Below, one piece after another: positions 45,852-54,124 of a stretch of 64,000 nucleotides of DNA. Where the stretch lies: the NCBI RefSeq assembly GCF_004340465.1, contig NZ_SLVV01000006.1, forward strand, positions 62,001 through 126,000, given 5' to 3'. The position numbers were made by a program, and so were the translations under genes. Numbering within the stretch: the stretch's first letter is position 1; every line of letters starts with the position of its first letter. Source of the stretch: Mesobacillus foraminis (GTDB lineage: Bacteria; Bacillota; Bacilli; Bacillales; Cytobacillaceae). The notes under the pieces are model-generated. The model was not told the DNA's origin and searched no databases. It saw only the letters and a list, made by a program, of their open reading frames with translations.

Positions 45852-46634
45852 TCAATCCAATATCGTAAATCCGTAGTTTTTAAATATTTGCAATGCAGCT
45901 TTTGTTTTAAGAAATTCATAGAATTCTATAGCCTGTTTTTTGTTTGGTGTACTTTTTAGCACACCGACTGGGTAAACAATCGGGTCATGGAGAGCAGGGT
46001 CGGCTAAAGATATAACTTTAACTTTATCAGAACCTTTTGCATCTGTCACATAGACTATGCCCGCATCTGTGTTATTGGTTTCAACATAAGAAAGCACTTG
46101 TCTGACATCCTTTGCCGGTATAAGTTTTTCCGCTATTTTTTGATCTATGTTCAGGCCCTTGAGAACTTGCAGGCTGTATTGTCCTGCCGGTACGGTTTCA
46201 GGGATTCCAATCGCTACTCTGGCAATCTGGCCAGAATCCAGGTCCCTAAAATTGCCCAAGGGCATTTTTGATTGTTTGGGTACAATCAATGCTAGTTCGT
46301 TCCCGATTAAATTAGTGTTGTATGCTGGCAGGATAAGTTTTTCCTTGACAAGCCTGTAAAATGGAGTTTTTGCTGCTGAAAAAAACAAATCAACAGGGGC
46401 TCCCTGGATGATTTGCTGCTGAAGTGACCCCGAACTTCCGAAGTTTAAATGCAGGTTAATATCCGGGTTTTGTTTCTCATAAATGTTTTCAATCTCCATG
46501 AGTGCCTGACTCAGGCTTGCAGCAGCGGATATTGTCAGTTCGATGCTCTTACTTGTTTGTTCCGTATTTTGAGAACAGCCGCCCAATAAGATGAATGCAG
46601 CCAGGGCAGCTGTCAGGAGCAATTTCCTTTTCAT
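45852..46634 (-). CDS. modA: Molybdate-binding lipoprotein
   Basis: A 260-residue periplasmic-type binding protein anchored by a lipobox LLGGC (Cys20). The ISAAASLSQALMEIE and FGSSGSLQQQI blocks hold the oxyanion-binding Ser residues of ModA. The ATG at 46634 is preferred over an upstream TTG (46664) because it gives a clean signal peptide (AAGGA 10 nt upstream); the TTG has a good site too close by. Confidence 0.92.
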   Translation of the reverse strand: MKRKLLLTAALAAFILLGGCSQNTEQTSKSIELTISAAASLSQALMEIENIYEKQNPDINLHLNFGSSGSLQQQIIQGAPVDLFFSAAKTPFYRLVKEKLILPAYNTNLIGNELALIVPKQSKMPLGNFRDLDSGQIARVAIGIPETVPAGQYSLQVLKGLNIDQKIAEKLIPAKDVRQVLSYVETNNTDAGIVYVTDAKGSDKVKVISLADPALHDPIVYPVGVLKSTPNKKQAIEFYEFLKTKAALQIFKNYGFTILD

Positions 46635-46694
46635 ATGTGATTCATCCTTGTTTCCTAAAATCAATTTGCTCCTTCATTATAGCGAAGAAACAAT

Positions 46695-46723
46695 AAAAAA
46701 ACTGCCTTTTTGAGGCAGTTTTC
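46695..46723 (-). terminator. Terminator of ykuS
   Basis: AAACTGCC/GGCAGTTT stem with flanking A/T runs. Confidence 0.85.
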
Positions 46724-46727
46724 CTGT

Positions 46728-46973
46728 TTATTTCCCAAACCTTTGTTCAACCTGGCGACAAACTTCATCTGCAGAGAGGCCATTTGCCTCAATAACAGAC
46801 CCCTGGGTAACAGTGTCCTGCATACCCATGATATTTGAATCAATTCCGCTAATAATGCAGCAGTCACAGCCTTGTGCATCGTTTTCCTGTTTTAGGTCTA
46901 CGACATCATACCCTTTTTCACGAAGCGCCTCTGAAATATTTGTAAGAGATTGCTCCACTCCAACTCTTGCCAT
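46728..46973 (-). CDS. ykuS: UPF0180 family protein YkuS
   Basis: An 81-residue soluble protein. MARVGVEQSLTNISEALREKGY and GCDCCIISGIDSNIMGMQD match the YkuS family of unknown function. The ATG at 46973 has GGAGGAGGTG upstream and gives the family length; a longer frame is not needed. Confidence 0.88.
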   Translation of the reverse strand: MARVGVEQSLTNISEALREKGYDVVDLKQENDAQGCDCCIISGIDSNIMGMQDTVTQGSVIEANGLSADEVCRQVEQRFGK

Positions 46974-47084
46974 ATGTAACACCTCCTCCAAGTCTAATTT
47001 TTCCACGCAAGGGTGGAATTATTCGTCCGTGTCCTTTGTATAAATTCCATTCAAACAACTAAAAGTAAGCGGGGAGGTGTGTAT

Positions 47085-47216
47085 ATGTCTAAGCGCAAGC
47101 ATGATCCATCCACAATTGGCTTAAATTCTCCCCAGGTAGAGGGGCAGGGGACAACCAACCGTGAAACAGGCAGCTTTAAAGCTTCTTCAGCCCGCAATAA
47201 GCAGAAAAAACAATAG
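47085..47216 (+). CDS. Small basic hydrophilic protein, possibly spore-associated
   Basis: A 43-residue protein, MSKRKHDPSTIGLNSPQV to RNKQKKQ, very hydrophilic with Lys/Arg at both ends, resembling minor small acid-soluble spore proteins in size and composition. No family was assigned with confidence. It has a very strong GGGGAGGTG site. Confidence 0.65.
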   Translation: MSKRKHDPSTIGLNSPQVEGQGTTNRETGSFKASSARNKQKKQ

Positions 47217-47217
47217 A

Positions 47218-47250
47218 ACAAAAAAGCCCGGGTATGCCCGGGCTTTTGGT
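47218..47250. terminator. Bidirectional terminator
   Basis: AAAAGCCCGGG/CCCGGGCTTTT stem between the 43-residue gene and the convergent ABC-F gene. Confidence 0.92.
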
Positions 47251-48866
47251 TAATACATAGAAGCAACCTGCTGCTGTATTTCCTGGTTTTCAATATATTC
47301 ATCATAAGTCATTTGCTTATCGACAAGACCAGATGGTGTAATTTCGAAAATCCTGTTAGCAATGGTTTCAACAAACTGGTGGTCATGGGAGGAGAAGATC
47401 AGCGATCCCTTGTAATTAATCAATCCATTATTCAAGGCGGTGATCGATTCCAAATCCAGATGGTTCGTTGGTTCGTCCAGTAATAAAATATTTGAGCCGG
47501 ACAGCATCATTTTGGAAAGCATGCATCGAACCTTTTCCCCACCGGAGAGCACGCTTGCTTTTTTCAGTACTTCATCACCCGAGAAAAGCATTCTTCCAAG
47601 GAACCCGCGAAGAAAGCTCTCGCTGTCATCTTTTGGGGAGAATTGGCGGAGCCAGTCGACAAGAGTCAGGTCCGATCCCTCGAAATACTCGCTGTTATCC
47701 TTAGGGAAGTAAGCCTGGGAGGTTGTAACGCCCCATTTAAAGCTGCCGCTGTCAGGTTCCATTTCGCCCATGAGAATTTTAAAGAGGGTTGTTTTTGCTA
47801 GTTCATTTTTTCCCACAAGTGCAATTTTATCATCTTTATTCATAATGAAAGAAATATTATCAAGAACCTTTACTCCGTCGATGGTCTTTGTTAATCCCTC
47901 AACGCGCAGCAAGTCATTTCCTATTTCACGTTCAATCCCGAAATTGACATATGGGTATCGGCGTGAAGAAGGCCTAATATCATCAAGAGAAATCTTATCA
48001 AGAAGCTTCTTCCTTGATGTAGCTTGTTTTGATTTAGATGCATTCGCGCTGAAGCGTGCGATAAAGGCTTGCAATTCTTTTATTTTCTCTTCTTTTTTCC
48101 GGTTTGCGTCCTGGGCCATTTTTGTAGCCAGCTGGCTGGATTCATACCAGAAATCATAGTTCCCGACGTAGATTTGGATCTTGCTGTAATCCAGATCCGC
48201 AATATGAGTACATACCTTGTTCAGGAAGTGACGGTCGTGGGAAACAACTATGACTGTGTTCTCAAAATTGATCAGGAATTCTTCAAGCCATTGAATAGCT
48301 TTAATGTCAAGGTGGTTGGTCGGCTCGTCGAGGAGAAGTACATCAGGTTTCCCAAACAATGCCTGGGCAAGGAGTACTTTAACTTTTTGCCCGCCGTCCA
48401 GATCGGCCATCTTTTTATTATGCAGATCTTCTCCGATACCCAGTCCTTTTAGAAGAATCGAAGCTTCCGAATCAGCTTCCCACCCATTTAATTCAGCGAA
48501 TTCACCTTCAAGCTCTGCAGCTTTCATGCCATCCTCGTCTGTAAAATCTGCCTTCATGTATATGGCGTCTTTTTCCTCCATAATTTGATAAAGCCTGCTG
48601 TGTCCCATGATGACAACCTTGATCACTTCTACATCTTCATATTCAAAGTGATTTTGCTTCAGCACAGTAAGTCGTTCTCCAGGCGTTAATGAAACATTGC
48701 CTGACTGGGGCTCAATTTCGCCAGACAGGATTTTAAGGAAAGTGGACTTACCGGCACCATTGGCTCCAATTAATCCGTAGCAGTTGCCAGGGGTAAATTT
48801 AATATTAACATCTTCAAACAGCTTTCGGTCACCGTACCGCAAGCCAACATTATTAACTGTAATCAT
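47250..48866 (-). CDS. ykpA: ABC-F ATPase, YkpA/YbiT type
   Basis: A 538-residue translational ATPase. ABC1 has GANGAGKST (about 34-42) and LLLDEPTNHLD. The linker is followed by ABC2 with the unusual P-loop GKNELAKTT, which is characteristic of the YbiT/YkpA subgroup rather than a defect, and LSGGEKVRCML. It is probably a housekeeping ribosome factor, not a resistance protein. ATG 48866 is chosen for its GGAGGAA site and the conserved MITVNNVGLRYG start. Confidence 0.9.
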   Translation of the reverse strand: MITVNNVGLRYGDRKLFEDVNIKFTPGNCYGLIGANGAGKSTFLKILSGEIEPQSGNVSLTPGERLTVLKQNHFEYEDVEVIKVVIMGHSRLYQIMEEKDAIYMKADFTDEDGMKAAELEGEFAELNGWEADSEASILLKGLGIGEDLHNKKMADLDGGQKVKVLLAQALFGKPDVLLLDEPTNHLDIKAIQWLEEFLINFENTVIVVSHDRHFLNKVCTHIADLDYSKIQIYVGNYDFWYESSQLATKMAQDANRKKEEKIKELQAFIARFSANASKSKQATSRKKLLDKISLDDIRPSSRRYPYVNFGIEREIGNDLLRVEGLTKTIDGVKVLDNISFIMNKDDKIALVGKNELAKTTLFKILMGEMEPDSGSFKWGVTTSQAYFPKDNSEYFEGSDLTLVDWLRQFSPKDDSESFLRGFLGRMLFSGDEVLKKASVLSGGEKVRCMLSKMMLSGSNILLLDEPTNHLDLESITALNNGLINYKGSLIFSSHDHQFVETIANRIFEITPSGLVDKQMTYDEYIENQEIQQQVASMY

Positions 48867-49140
48867 GAATTTCCTCCAAATAAAATAATCCCAAAAATTA
48901 TACCACATCCCGAGCTCCATCGCGAATTCTTTACTAATGTTTTCCAAAAATGGGTTAATCAAAAAAAAACAGGGAATAGTCTTAGCAAGGAAAGTGGGAA
49001 GAAACAGTCAATAAAAATGCAGACTGCTAAAAAGAAGATCATTATAATATTTTTTTCAATTTTTTTGCTCATCTTCACACATTTTTCAATTATATAAGGT
49101 AAAATAGTAGTATAAACAGGTCCTAAAAGGAGATTATAAG

Positions 49141-49275
49141 ATGGCTAAACAGCAGCTGGTCGATTTTGTGAACCGTTTGAAAGAATCAGGGATAAAAGTC
49201 AGCTTTACCAAGCCAAGGTCACAGTTCTTCTCCCTGGAGCAAACCAAAAAGCATCCCACTGTCAATTCACATTAA
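49141..49275 (+). CDS. Small protein of unknown function
   Basis: A 44-residue basic protein, MAKQQLVDFVNRLKESGI to KHPTVNSH, probably one helix plus a tail. AAAAGGAGA lies 7 nt before the ATG. TAAAAT and TATAAA sequences at 49103-49120 may supply a promoter. Not recognised. Confidence 0.6.
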   Translation: MAKQQLVDFVNRLKESGIKVSFTKPRSQFFSLEQTKKHPTVNSH

Positions 49276-49368
49276 ACAAGCGCCTGTGCCATGTTCAGCC
49301 CTGTCACGGGCCGGGCATGGCGCAAAGGGACAGTAAAAGCAGAACATAACAAAGTACATACATAAAAG

Positions 49369-49397
49369 CGGCGGGGCAATGCCCTGCCGCTTATTGA
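49369..49397 (-). terminator. Terminator of the Sco1 gene
   Basis: AAGCGGCAGGG/CCCCGCCGCTT stem then TTTT on the minus strand. Confidence 0.88.
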
Positions 49398-49402
49398 CAT
49401 TG

Positions 49403-50002
49403 TTAAATTTCCTTCATGATCTTTTTAAAGACCTCATCTTTATTAAATTCCTCGCCCATGGGAAACTTTTTGATGTATTTATTGTTTTCGTCAATCAAGT
49501 AAGTAAAGGCAGTATGAACAAAGAAGCCGTTTCCAGGATCACGGTATTGGAATTGAAAGGTTTCGGCAACTTCCCGTATTTTAATTTGTTCCTCTTTCAT
49601 ATTATCCGGGTTCCCAGTAATCATAAGCCAGTTTCCGTCATTTTTTATCTCAAAGGTAGTCATGTATTCCTTCATCACTTCCGGTGTATCACGATATGGA
49701 TCAATAGTAACCGTTATAAATTGAACCTTGTCCCCGAAAACTCCTTCCTTTTCAAGATCTCTCTGTAGGAGCAGCATTTTTTGGGTAGTAGTTGGACAAA
49801 TATCTGGACAGTGTGTATAGACAAATTCAACAAGTTTTATTTTTTTATTATTCTCACCAAAAGTGAAGTCTTCCTTATCCTGTGTCATCAGTGTGATATT
49901 GTCCGGTATTTGGGCATTTGCATCCCGGATCAGGAAAAAAGAGATTCCTGATGCGATTCCGATAAATAACAATATTCCACAAATGATGTATATCCTTTTC
50001 AT
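49403..50002 (-). CDS. Sco1/SenC copper chaperone for cytochrome oxidase
   Basis: A 199-residue thioredoxin-fold protein anchored by an N-terminal membrane segment (about 5-24). The copper ligands Cys65 and Cys69 (THCPDICP) and His163 (FFVHTAF) are all present. It delivers copper to the CuA site of cytochrome c oxidase outside the membrane. ATG 50002 has AAGGGGGGA upstream. Confidence 0.92.
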   Translation of the reverse strand: MKRIYIICGILLFIGIASGISFFLIRDANAQIPDNITLMTQDKEDFTFGENNKKIKLVEFVYTHCPDICPTTTQKMLLLQRDLEKEGVFGDKVQFITVTIDPYRDTPEVMKEYMTTFEIKNDGNWLMITGNPDNMKEEQIKIREVAETFQFQYRDPGNGFFVHTAFTYLIDENNKYIKKFPMGEEFNKDEVFKKIMKEI

Positions 50003-50258
50003 TTTTGCATCCCCCCTTAATAACATATAGGAGAAACAGTTTTAATCATATGGATATATTGTGACAAATCTTTCCCGATGCGTATCTTCGTTTACTGCTC
50101 GACGATTGTTTTTTCACGATGCAAGTTATATGAAATATTCAAAATGGCAAGCGTGCAAATTCTCTCAATATGTAATCGCTTTAAAAAACGTCATATTTCG
50201 TTCATTAAGGATTGTGCCCAAGAGCAAGATTTAGAGATATTATTGGATTATAAAAGTA

Positions 50259-50274
50259 TGTGAAACATATCACA
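50259..50274 (+). promoter_or_regulatory. Rex-type operator upstream of the FNT gene
   Basis: TGTGAAACATATCACA is palindromic. Extended by one base each side it matches the Rex consensus TTGTGAA-N4-TTCACAA at 12 of 14 positions. It lies 20 nt before the start codon and just after a TATAAA, a position suited to a repressor. B. subtilis Rex is known to repress ywcJ. Confidence 0.7.
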
Positions 50275-50293
50275 AATAAGGCAGGGGTAAAAA

Positions 50294-51139
50294 ATGAGTT
50301 CTGAGCCATATCAATTAGCGATTGATTCTGCAATGAAAAAAAGGTCTGTTCTTCAATCCTCATTCACAAGATATATACTAAAGGCAGGACTTGCAGGAGT
50401 GTATATTGGATTTGGAATAATGGTTTCGTACAGACTGGGCGAAGCTTTTTACGATGTTCATTCGCCGGCCACATACCTTATTAGCTCCATCTTTTTCGGT
50501 CTCGCACTGATCTTAATTATTTTTGGCGGGGCTGAGCTGTTTACAGGAAATACGATGATCTTTGTCATGAGTACACTTGGTAAAAAAACAACCATTAAAG
50601 ACACACTGTCAAATTGGGCAGCTTGCTACTCAGGTAACCTGCTGGGCGCCCTGTTTTTTGCAGTCTTTATTTCCTTTACAGGACTTTTAGGATCTCCGGA
50701 GAAATCCCAATTCATCATGGAGGCTGCAAGTATTAAAATGACAACTTCTTCCTTTCAGCTTTTTTTCAGAGCGATTCTTTGTAATTGGCTGGTCTGCCTG
50801 GCAGCATATTGGATTCCGTTCCATGTGAAGGGGGATGGGGCGAAAATCGGAGTTATGATGCTGCTCGTTTTTGCTTTTGTTGCATCAGGTTTTGAACACA
50901 GCATTGCCAACATGGCATTGTTTTTAATGGCACTCCTGGTTCCCCATCCGGAAACCGTGAATCTTATTGGAATGGTGCATAACCTGATTCCAGTGACTAT
51001 TGGCAATATCATCGGCGGAGGCTTTTTTGTTGGATGTCTGTATTCCTATCTGGCATCTCGGCCAGTAAAGGATCCATTAGCAATAGCAAATGTTTCCTCC
51101 ACCAAAAAGTATAAACAAAAGGCTACCACTCACATCTAA
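50294..51139 (+). CDS. ywcJ: Formate/nitrite transporter family channel (YwcJ-like)
   Basis: A 281-residue protein with six membrane segments. FGGAELFTGNTM (about 77-88), ILCNWLVCLAAY (about 162-173), FEHSIANM (about 200-207) and VTIGNIIGGGFF are FNT signatures, including the central pore His of the FEHSIANM loop. It carries formate or nitrite across the membrane. The Rex site links it to low redox conditions and so to pflBA. Confidence 0.92.
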   Translation: MSSEPYQLAIDSAMKKRSVLQSSFTRYILKAGLAGVYIGFGIMVSYRLGEAFYDVHSPATYLISSIFFGLALILIIFGGAELFTGNTMIFVMSTLGKKTTIKDTLSNWAACYSGNLLGALFFAVFISFTGLLGSPEKSQFIMEAASIKMTTSSFQLFFRAILCNWLVCLAAYWIPFHVKGDGAKIGVMMLLVFAFVASGFEHSIANMALFLMALLVPHPETVNLIGMVHNLIPVTIGNIIGGGFFVGCLYSYLASRPVKDPLAIANVSSTKKYKQKATTHI

Positions 51140-51143
51140 ATTA

Positions 51144-51190
51144 AGGAACCAGTTTGTGCAGCAGTACGCTGCTCAAACTGGTTCTTTTTC
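51144..51190. terminator. Terminator of the FNT gene
   Basis: GGAACCAGTTTG/CAAACTGGTTC stem then T5, with an inner GCAGC/GCTGC. It lies between convergent genes. Confidence 0.88.
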
Positions 51191-51359
51191 AGCTTTTAAA
51201 CATATTCAATATCCATTCAGCAGCCAATCCGCCTAAATAAATGCCGACAATCCCAAGGACTCCGGATAATACGGGTGGAGCGGGGATGGGGAGCTTTAGA
51301 AATTTGAATAAGACTCCTACCACCAATCCGGCAAGCAAAGCCAAAATCACCTCTCGCAT
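51189..51359 (-). CDS. XapX domain small membrane protein
   Basis: A 56-residue protein with two membrane segments (about 4-22 and 31-50) joined by the conserved LPIPAPPVLSGVLGI turn of the XapX family, of unknown function. GGGGGG precedes the ATG at 51359. Confidence 0.82.
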   Translation of the reverse strand: MREVILALLAGLVVGVLFKFLKLPIPAPPVLSGVLGIVGIYLGGLAAEWILNMFKS

Positions 51360-51416
51360 TAGAACCCCCCTGTCCATTCATAATTTGCCTGTAAATAAAG
51401 TATTAGTTGAATGTAA

Positions 51417-51608
51417 TCACGACCCGTAAATGTCCCTCTGGTAAGCAAACTGTTTTTTGAAAAGCTGATAAAAGTTTGCCTCATTTAGAGCTTTTTTATT
51501 ATGTGCACACTGCAGCTGGATTATTGCCGCTCTGGCCTTTTTAAAGTACAAAGAGGCTTCAGGCATTGTTGCCATGATGTTTCGTAAAGGTTCTATTGAC
51601 TGTTTCAA
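51417..51608 (-). CDS. Small hypothetical protein
   Basis: A frame of 63 codons from a TTG at 51608 without a good ribosome site. An internal ATG gives about 52 residues (MATMPEASLYFKKARAAI onward), also without a clear site. Not recognised; may not be real. Confidence 0.3.
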   Translation of the reverse strand: MKQSIEPLRNIMATMPEASLYFKKARAAIIQLQCAHNKKALNEANFYQLFKKQFAYQRDIYGS

Positions 51609-51689
51609 TATAAATTCAAAAGAAATTCCTTGTATGGTTTAACTGCTCTTGAAGGAAATTAAGCATAGAGTCAGAAAGGAGTGAGTAAT

Positions 51690-51899
51690 GTGGATAAAAA
51701 TTTAAATAAAGACAATTTGAAGCTTGCGGGAAGACAATATCATACAGACGATTATAACAGGCAAGATGAACTATCCTCGGGCCTTGCTAAGACTCATGAA
51801 CAGGTCAGTGATGCCTACATGGAAGGGGAAATACTGGCAACCATCGATAATACCGATGAGGGGAAAGATATTGAGATCCCGCGTAAAGGATATGAATAA
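51690..51899 (+). CDS. Small hydrophilic protein, YozQ-like (DUF4025)
   Basis: A 69-residue acidic protein containing SSGLAKTHEQVSDAYMEGEI, which resembles YozQ/DUF4025 proteins of Bacillus; function unknown. The GTG at 51690 is chosen because AAAGGAG ends 8 nt before it. Confidence 0.65.
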   Translation: MDKNLNKDNLKLAGRQYHTDDYNRQDELSSGLAKTHEQVSDAYMEGEILATIDNTDEGKDIEIPRKGYE

Positions 51900-51907
51900 A
51901 ACCTTTG

Positions 51908-51934
51908 ACACCTTCATTTTTTGAAGGTGTTTTT
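51908..51934 (+). terminator. Terminator of the YozQ-like gene
   Basis: ACACCTTC/GAAGGTGT stem then T5. Confidence 0.9.
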
Positions 51935-52041
51935 GCCGATTGTCTTTCATTCCCTGATATGAAAATGCAGGGAACGTGCAAAATAAAAGGGCCACTATCC
52001 AATGGAGGGGCAATGCCATGTACCGAATAAGGAGGATGTTA

Positions 52042-52554
52042 ATGGGTATTCTGAATGGAAATCCTAAAGAAGAACCAATGCATTATGGAGAAGTTTATTC
52101 AACCTGGATGCACTTGACCGCTGCAAAAGCTTTTGTCGCCGGGTACGAAACCCTTCTTAACCATACGGGTGATGAAGACCTGAGGAAATTGATAAAAGAC
52201 ATTCTTGAAGACGGGACGAAACAGGAGATAGCAGAAATTGAGGGGCTCCTGAAAGAAAATGGTGTAGCTATGCCACCGACCCCACCAGAGCGGCCAGATG
52301 CCTGCCTGGAAAATATACCTCCTGGAGCGAGGTTTAATGACCCTGAGATTGCCAACAAGCTTGGGGGTGATCTTGCTGCTTCGCTAATTAGCTGCAGTAC
52401 GGTTATGGGCCAATGTATTCGGGAGGACATTGCCATGATGTACGCACAATTTCACACGAGAACAGCCCAGTTTGCAGCGAAGAATCTTAAGCTGTTAAAA
52501 GAGAAGGGATGGCTTATCCCTCCGCCGCTTCACATTGACAAATCGGATTGTTAG
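52042..52554 (+). CDS. DUF3231 family protein
   Basis: A 170-residue helical, ferritin-like protein. HYGEVYSTWMHLTAAKAFVAGYETLLNHT near the start and PPTPPERPD in the middle are typical of DUF3231, common in spore-formers and of unknown function. The ATG at 52042 is preferred over 52018 because AAGGAGG lies 6 nt upstream. Confidence 0.82.
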   Translation: MGILNGNPKEEPMHYGEVYSTWMHLTAAKAFVAGYETLLNHTGDEDLRKLIKDILEDGTKQEIAEIEGLLKENGVAMPPTPPERPDACLENIPPGARFNDPEIANKLGGDLAASLISCSTVMGQCIREDIAMMYAQFHTRTAQFAAKNLKLLKEKGWLIPPPLHIDKSDC

Positions 52555-52569
52555 AAGGGGGATACCGTA

Positions 52570-52734
52570 ATGTCAGATAAAGGCGAATTTCAAAGCCATG
52601 AGGAACAATACCATATGCCAAAAGCACTTAAACAAAAAAGGGATTCTGCTTATCGCGTAGGTTACACGTCCACCACCGGCAATGAAACCGGAGGACATTC
52701 AGAGCCAGGAAAGCGCTCGGATCTGGAACAATAA
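52570..52734 (+). CDS. Small hydrophilic protein of unknown function
   Basis: A 54-residue protein, MSDKGEFQSHEEQYHMPKAL to KRSDLEQ. Highly hydrophilic; not recognised. GAAGGGGGA is 7 nt upstream, and it starts 15 nt after the DUF3231 gene, so they form an operon. Confidence 0.6.
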   Translation: MSDKGEFQSHEEQYHMPKALKQKRDSAYRVGYTSTTGNETGGHSEPGKRSDLEQ

Positions 52735-52735
52735 A

Positions 52736-52763
52736 AAGGGGCTGTCCTGCGACAGCCCTTTAC
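52736..52763 (+). terminator. Terminator of the DUF3231 operon
   Basis: AAGGGGCTGTC/GACAGCCCCTT stem. Confidence 0.88.
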
Positions 52764-52786
52764 CTATTAAATGCTGAATTGAAGTT

Positions 52787-52924
52787 CTACAAGGATAACG
52801 GGTAAAGCTTTCCGCGCGTAACAGAACGTGCAGGGACCAAAGTTCCGTTCTTTTTTAGTAGGATGAATCCACCTTCAAGTGCATAGCCAATTACTAATTT
52901 TGAAGATGCTGATAGAGCTTTCAT
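52787..52924 (-). CDS. Candidate 45-residue protein
   Basis: Minus-strand frame MKALSASSKLVIGYALEGGF to RGKLYPLSL, basic with one mildly hydrophobic stretch. GGAGGG is about 12 nt before the ATG, a long spacing. It is not recognised and could be a chance frame. Confidence 0.4.
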   Translation of the reverse strand: MKALSASSKLVIGYALEGGFILLKKNGTLVPARSVTRGKLYPLSL

Positions 52925-53006
52925 TCGCTTTTCAGTCCCTCCTGTTTAATAATTGCCTGCATTCTATCTTTAACCGCCCTGCCAATGTTTGAAACCTCTA
53001 AATCAA

Positions 53007-53270
53007 TTATGAAAAATATTGTTCGGGCTCATCCTGGCTGTAGACATTATCGTAGGCTTGTTTGGCTGCGTCTTCACTGGCAAAAAGGGCATCATCATCT
53101 TCTATTACGTGAAACGTTTCGTTTAAAAATAATGCCAGAGCCCCCGGATCTTTTGGGTGTGCAACAATCTCTGCCGCCTTGATATTCGCTACTGTTGGAA
53201 CGTGGGGATTTCGGTAAATGACGAATACTTCATCCCCTTGTTTGATTTTGCCTGGGTCCAGCATATCCAC
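53007..53270 (-). CDS. splA: SplA-family transcriptional regulator
   Basis: An 87-residue protein. GDEVFVIYRNPHVPTVANIKAAEIVAHP (about residues 12-39) and LALFLNETFHVIEDDDALF match the SplA family, the TRAP-like regulator of the spore photoproduct lyase operon in B. subtilis. No splB is nearby, so its target may be elsewhere. GTG start with AAAGGGGG 7 nt upstream. Confidence 0.72.
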   Translation of the reverse strand: MDMLDPGKIKQGDEVFVIYRNPHVPTVANIKAAEIVAHPKDPGALALFLNETFHVIEDDDALFASEDAAKQAYDNVYSQDEPEQYFS

Positions 53271-53290
53271 TAGATTTCCCCCTTTATTTG

Positions 53291-53476
53291 CTATTGATTC
53301 TCATTCTGCTGGTGTATTTCATTGCCTGATAGGATAATGTTCGCTGTTTCAATATTGCGATGCTCGTCGATTGAGTCTCCCGGAATCTTCCCTGCATTTG
53401 GAGACATTCCACCGTAAGTGCTGGGTGGGGCGTTTTTCTTGATTGGGGTATCAACCTGGCTTTTTTGTTCCTTCAC
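53291..53476 (-). CDS. Small hydrophilic protein of unknown function
   Basis: A 61-residue protein from GTG 53476, with AAAGGAG 8 nt before it. It contains PPSTYGGMSPNAGKIPGDSIDEHRN in pieces and no hydrophobic segment. Just upstream of the SplA-like gene on the same strand. Not recognised. Confidence 0.5.
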   Translation of the reverse strand: MKEQKSQVDTPIKKNAPPSTYGGMSPNAGKIPGDSIDEHRNIETANIILSGNEIHQQNENQ

Positions 53477-53683
53477 AATAACAACTCCTTTTCTTATAAC
53501 TTTTACGGAGAGACAGGACCTTATACGAAAGTGGAAAGGTAAATTGTTCCTGATCAATTAAAGTTCCATTTCCAATAGGCGGGTGCATTGTGGATTTTTA
53601 GCAAAACGTAAATGGTGAAGCATACATGCATGGTGGCGAATCATTTGTTAATGTCATGGTTCGGCCGGCTTTCCAGGATGTTA

Positions 53684-53711
53684 CCAAAAAATCTCCCGAG
53701 GAAGGGAGACT
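53684..53711 (-). terminator. Terminator of the YhfH-like gene
   Basis: TCTCCC/GGGAGA stem then T6 on the minus strand. Confidence 0.85.
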
Positions 53712-53726
53712 TTTGGTTTTGGCCGG

Positions 53727-53861
53727 CTACTCTTCTTTTTTTGATAAACACCTGTCGCATTCCATTAAATAGGATTCAGCTTGCTCCTCAACACCTTCTC
53801 CACATTCAGGACATACCTTCTTTGGCAAACTTCTAAAAAACTCCAATGGACTCATCAACAT
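53727..53861 (-). CDS. YhfH-like small zinc-binding protein
   Basis: A 44-residue protein, MLMSPLEFFRSLPKKVCPECG to CDRCLSKKEE. Two CxxC pairs 17 residues apart (Cys17/20 and Cys35/38) and the EFFRSLP start match the YhfH family. GGGGTGGAG precedes the ATG. Function unknown. Confidence 0.75.
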   Translation of the reverse strand: MLMSPLEFFRSLPKKVCPECGEGVEEQAESYLMECDRCLSKKEE

Positions 53862-54124
53862 TTTCTCCACCCCTTCTATAGTACAATTTTAATAAGTAAT
53901 ACCTGTTATAGTACAGTATAAGCTATAAGGCTTGTTTTGTGTACCCCCCCTTTTTTGGAATTATAAAAAAACTCATAAATTTAACTTTTCTTGAAGGGAG
54001 AAAGGGAATTTGTCAATATCCTTATGTGACAATTTTATTACAGAACCAATAAATAGTACTTTCCTTCTTTGTACGAATACCGTACAATCAATATTGATAC
54101 TGATAATGGGGATGATGCGGCATA

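Noticed and set aside
47820-47960. Degenerate P-loop (GKNELAKTT) in the second ABC domain as a defect
   Set aside because: This variant is a normal feature of the YbiT/YkpA subgroup.
50259-50274. Fnr box (TGTGA-N6-TCACA) at the FNT gene
   Set aside because: It fits the Fnr pattern, but its position 20 nt before the start codon suits a repressor, and the flanking bases fit Rex, a known regulator of ywcJ. Fnr remains possible.
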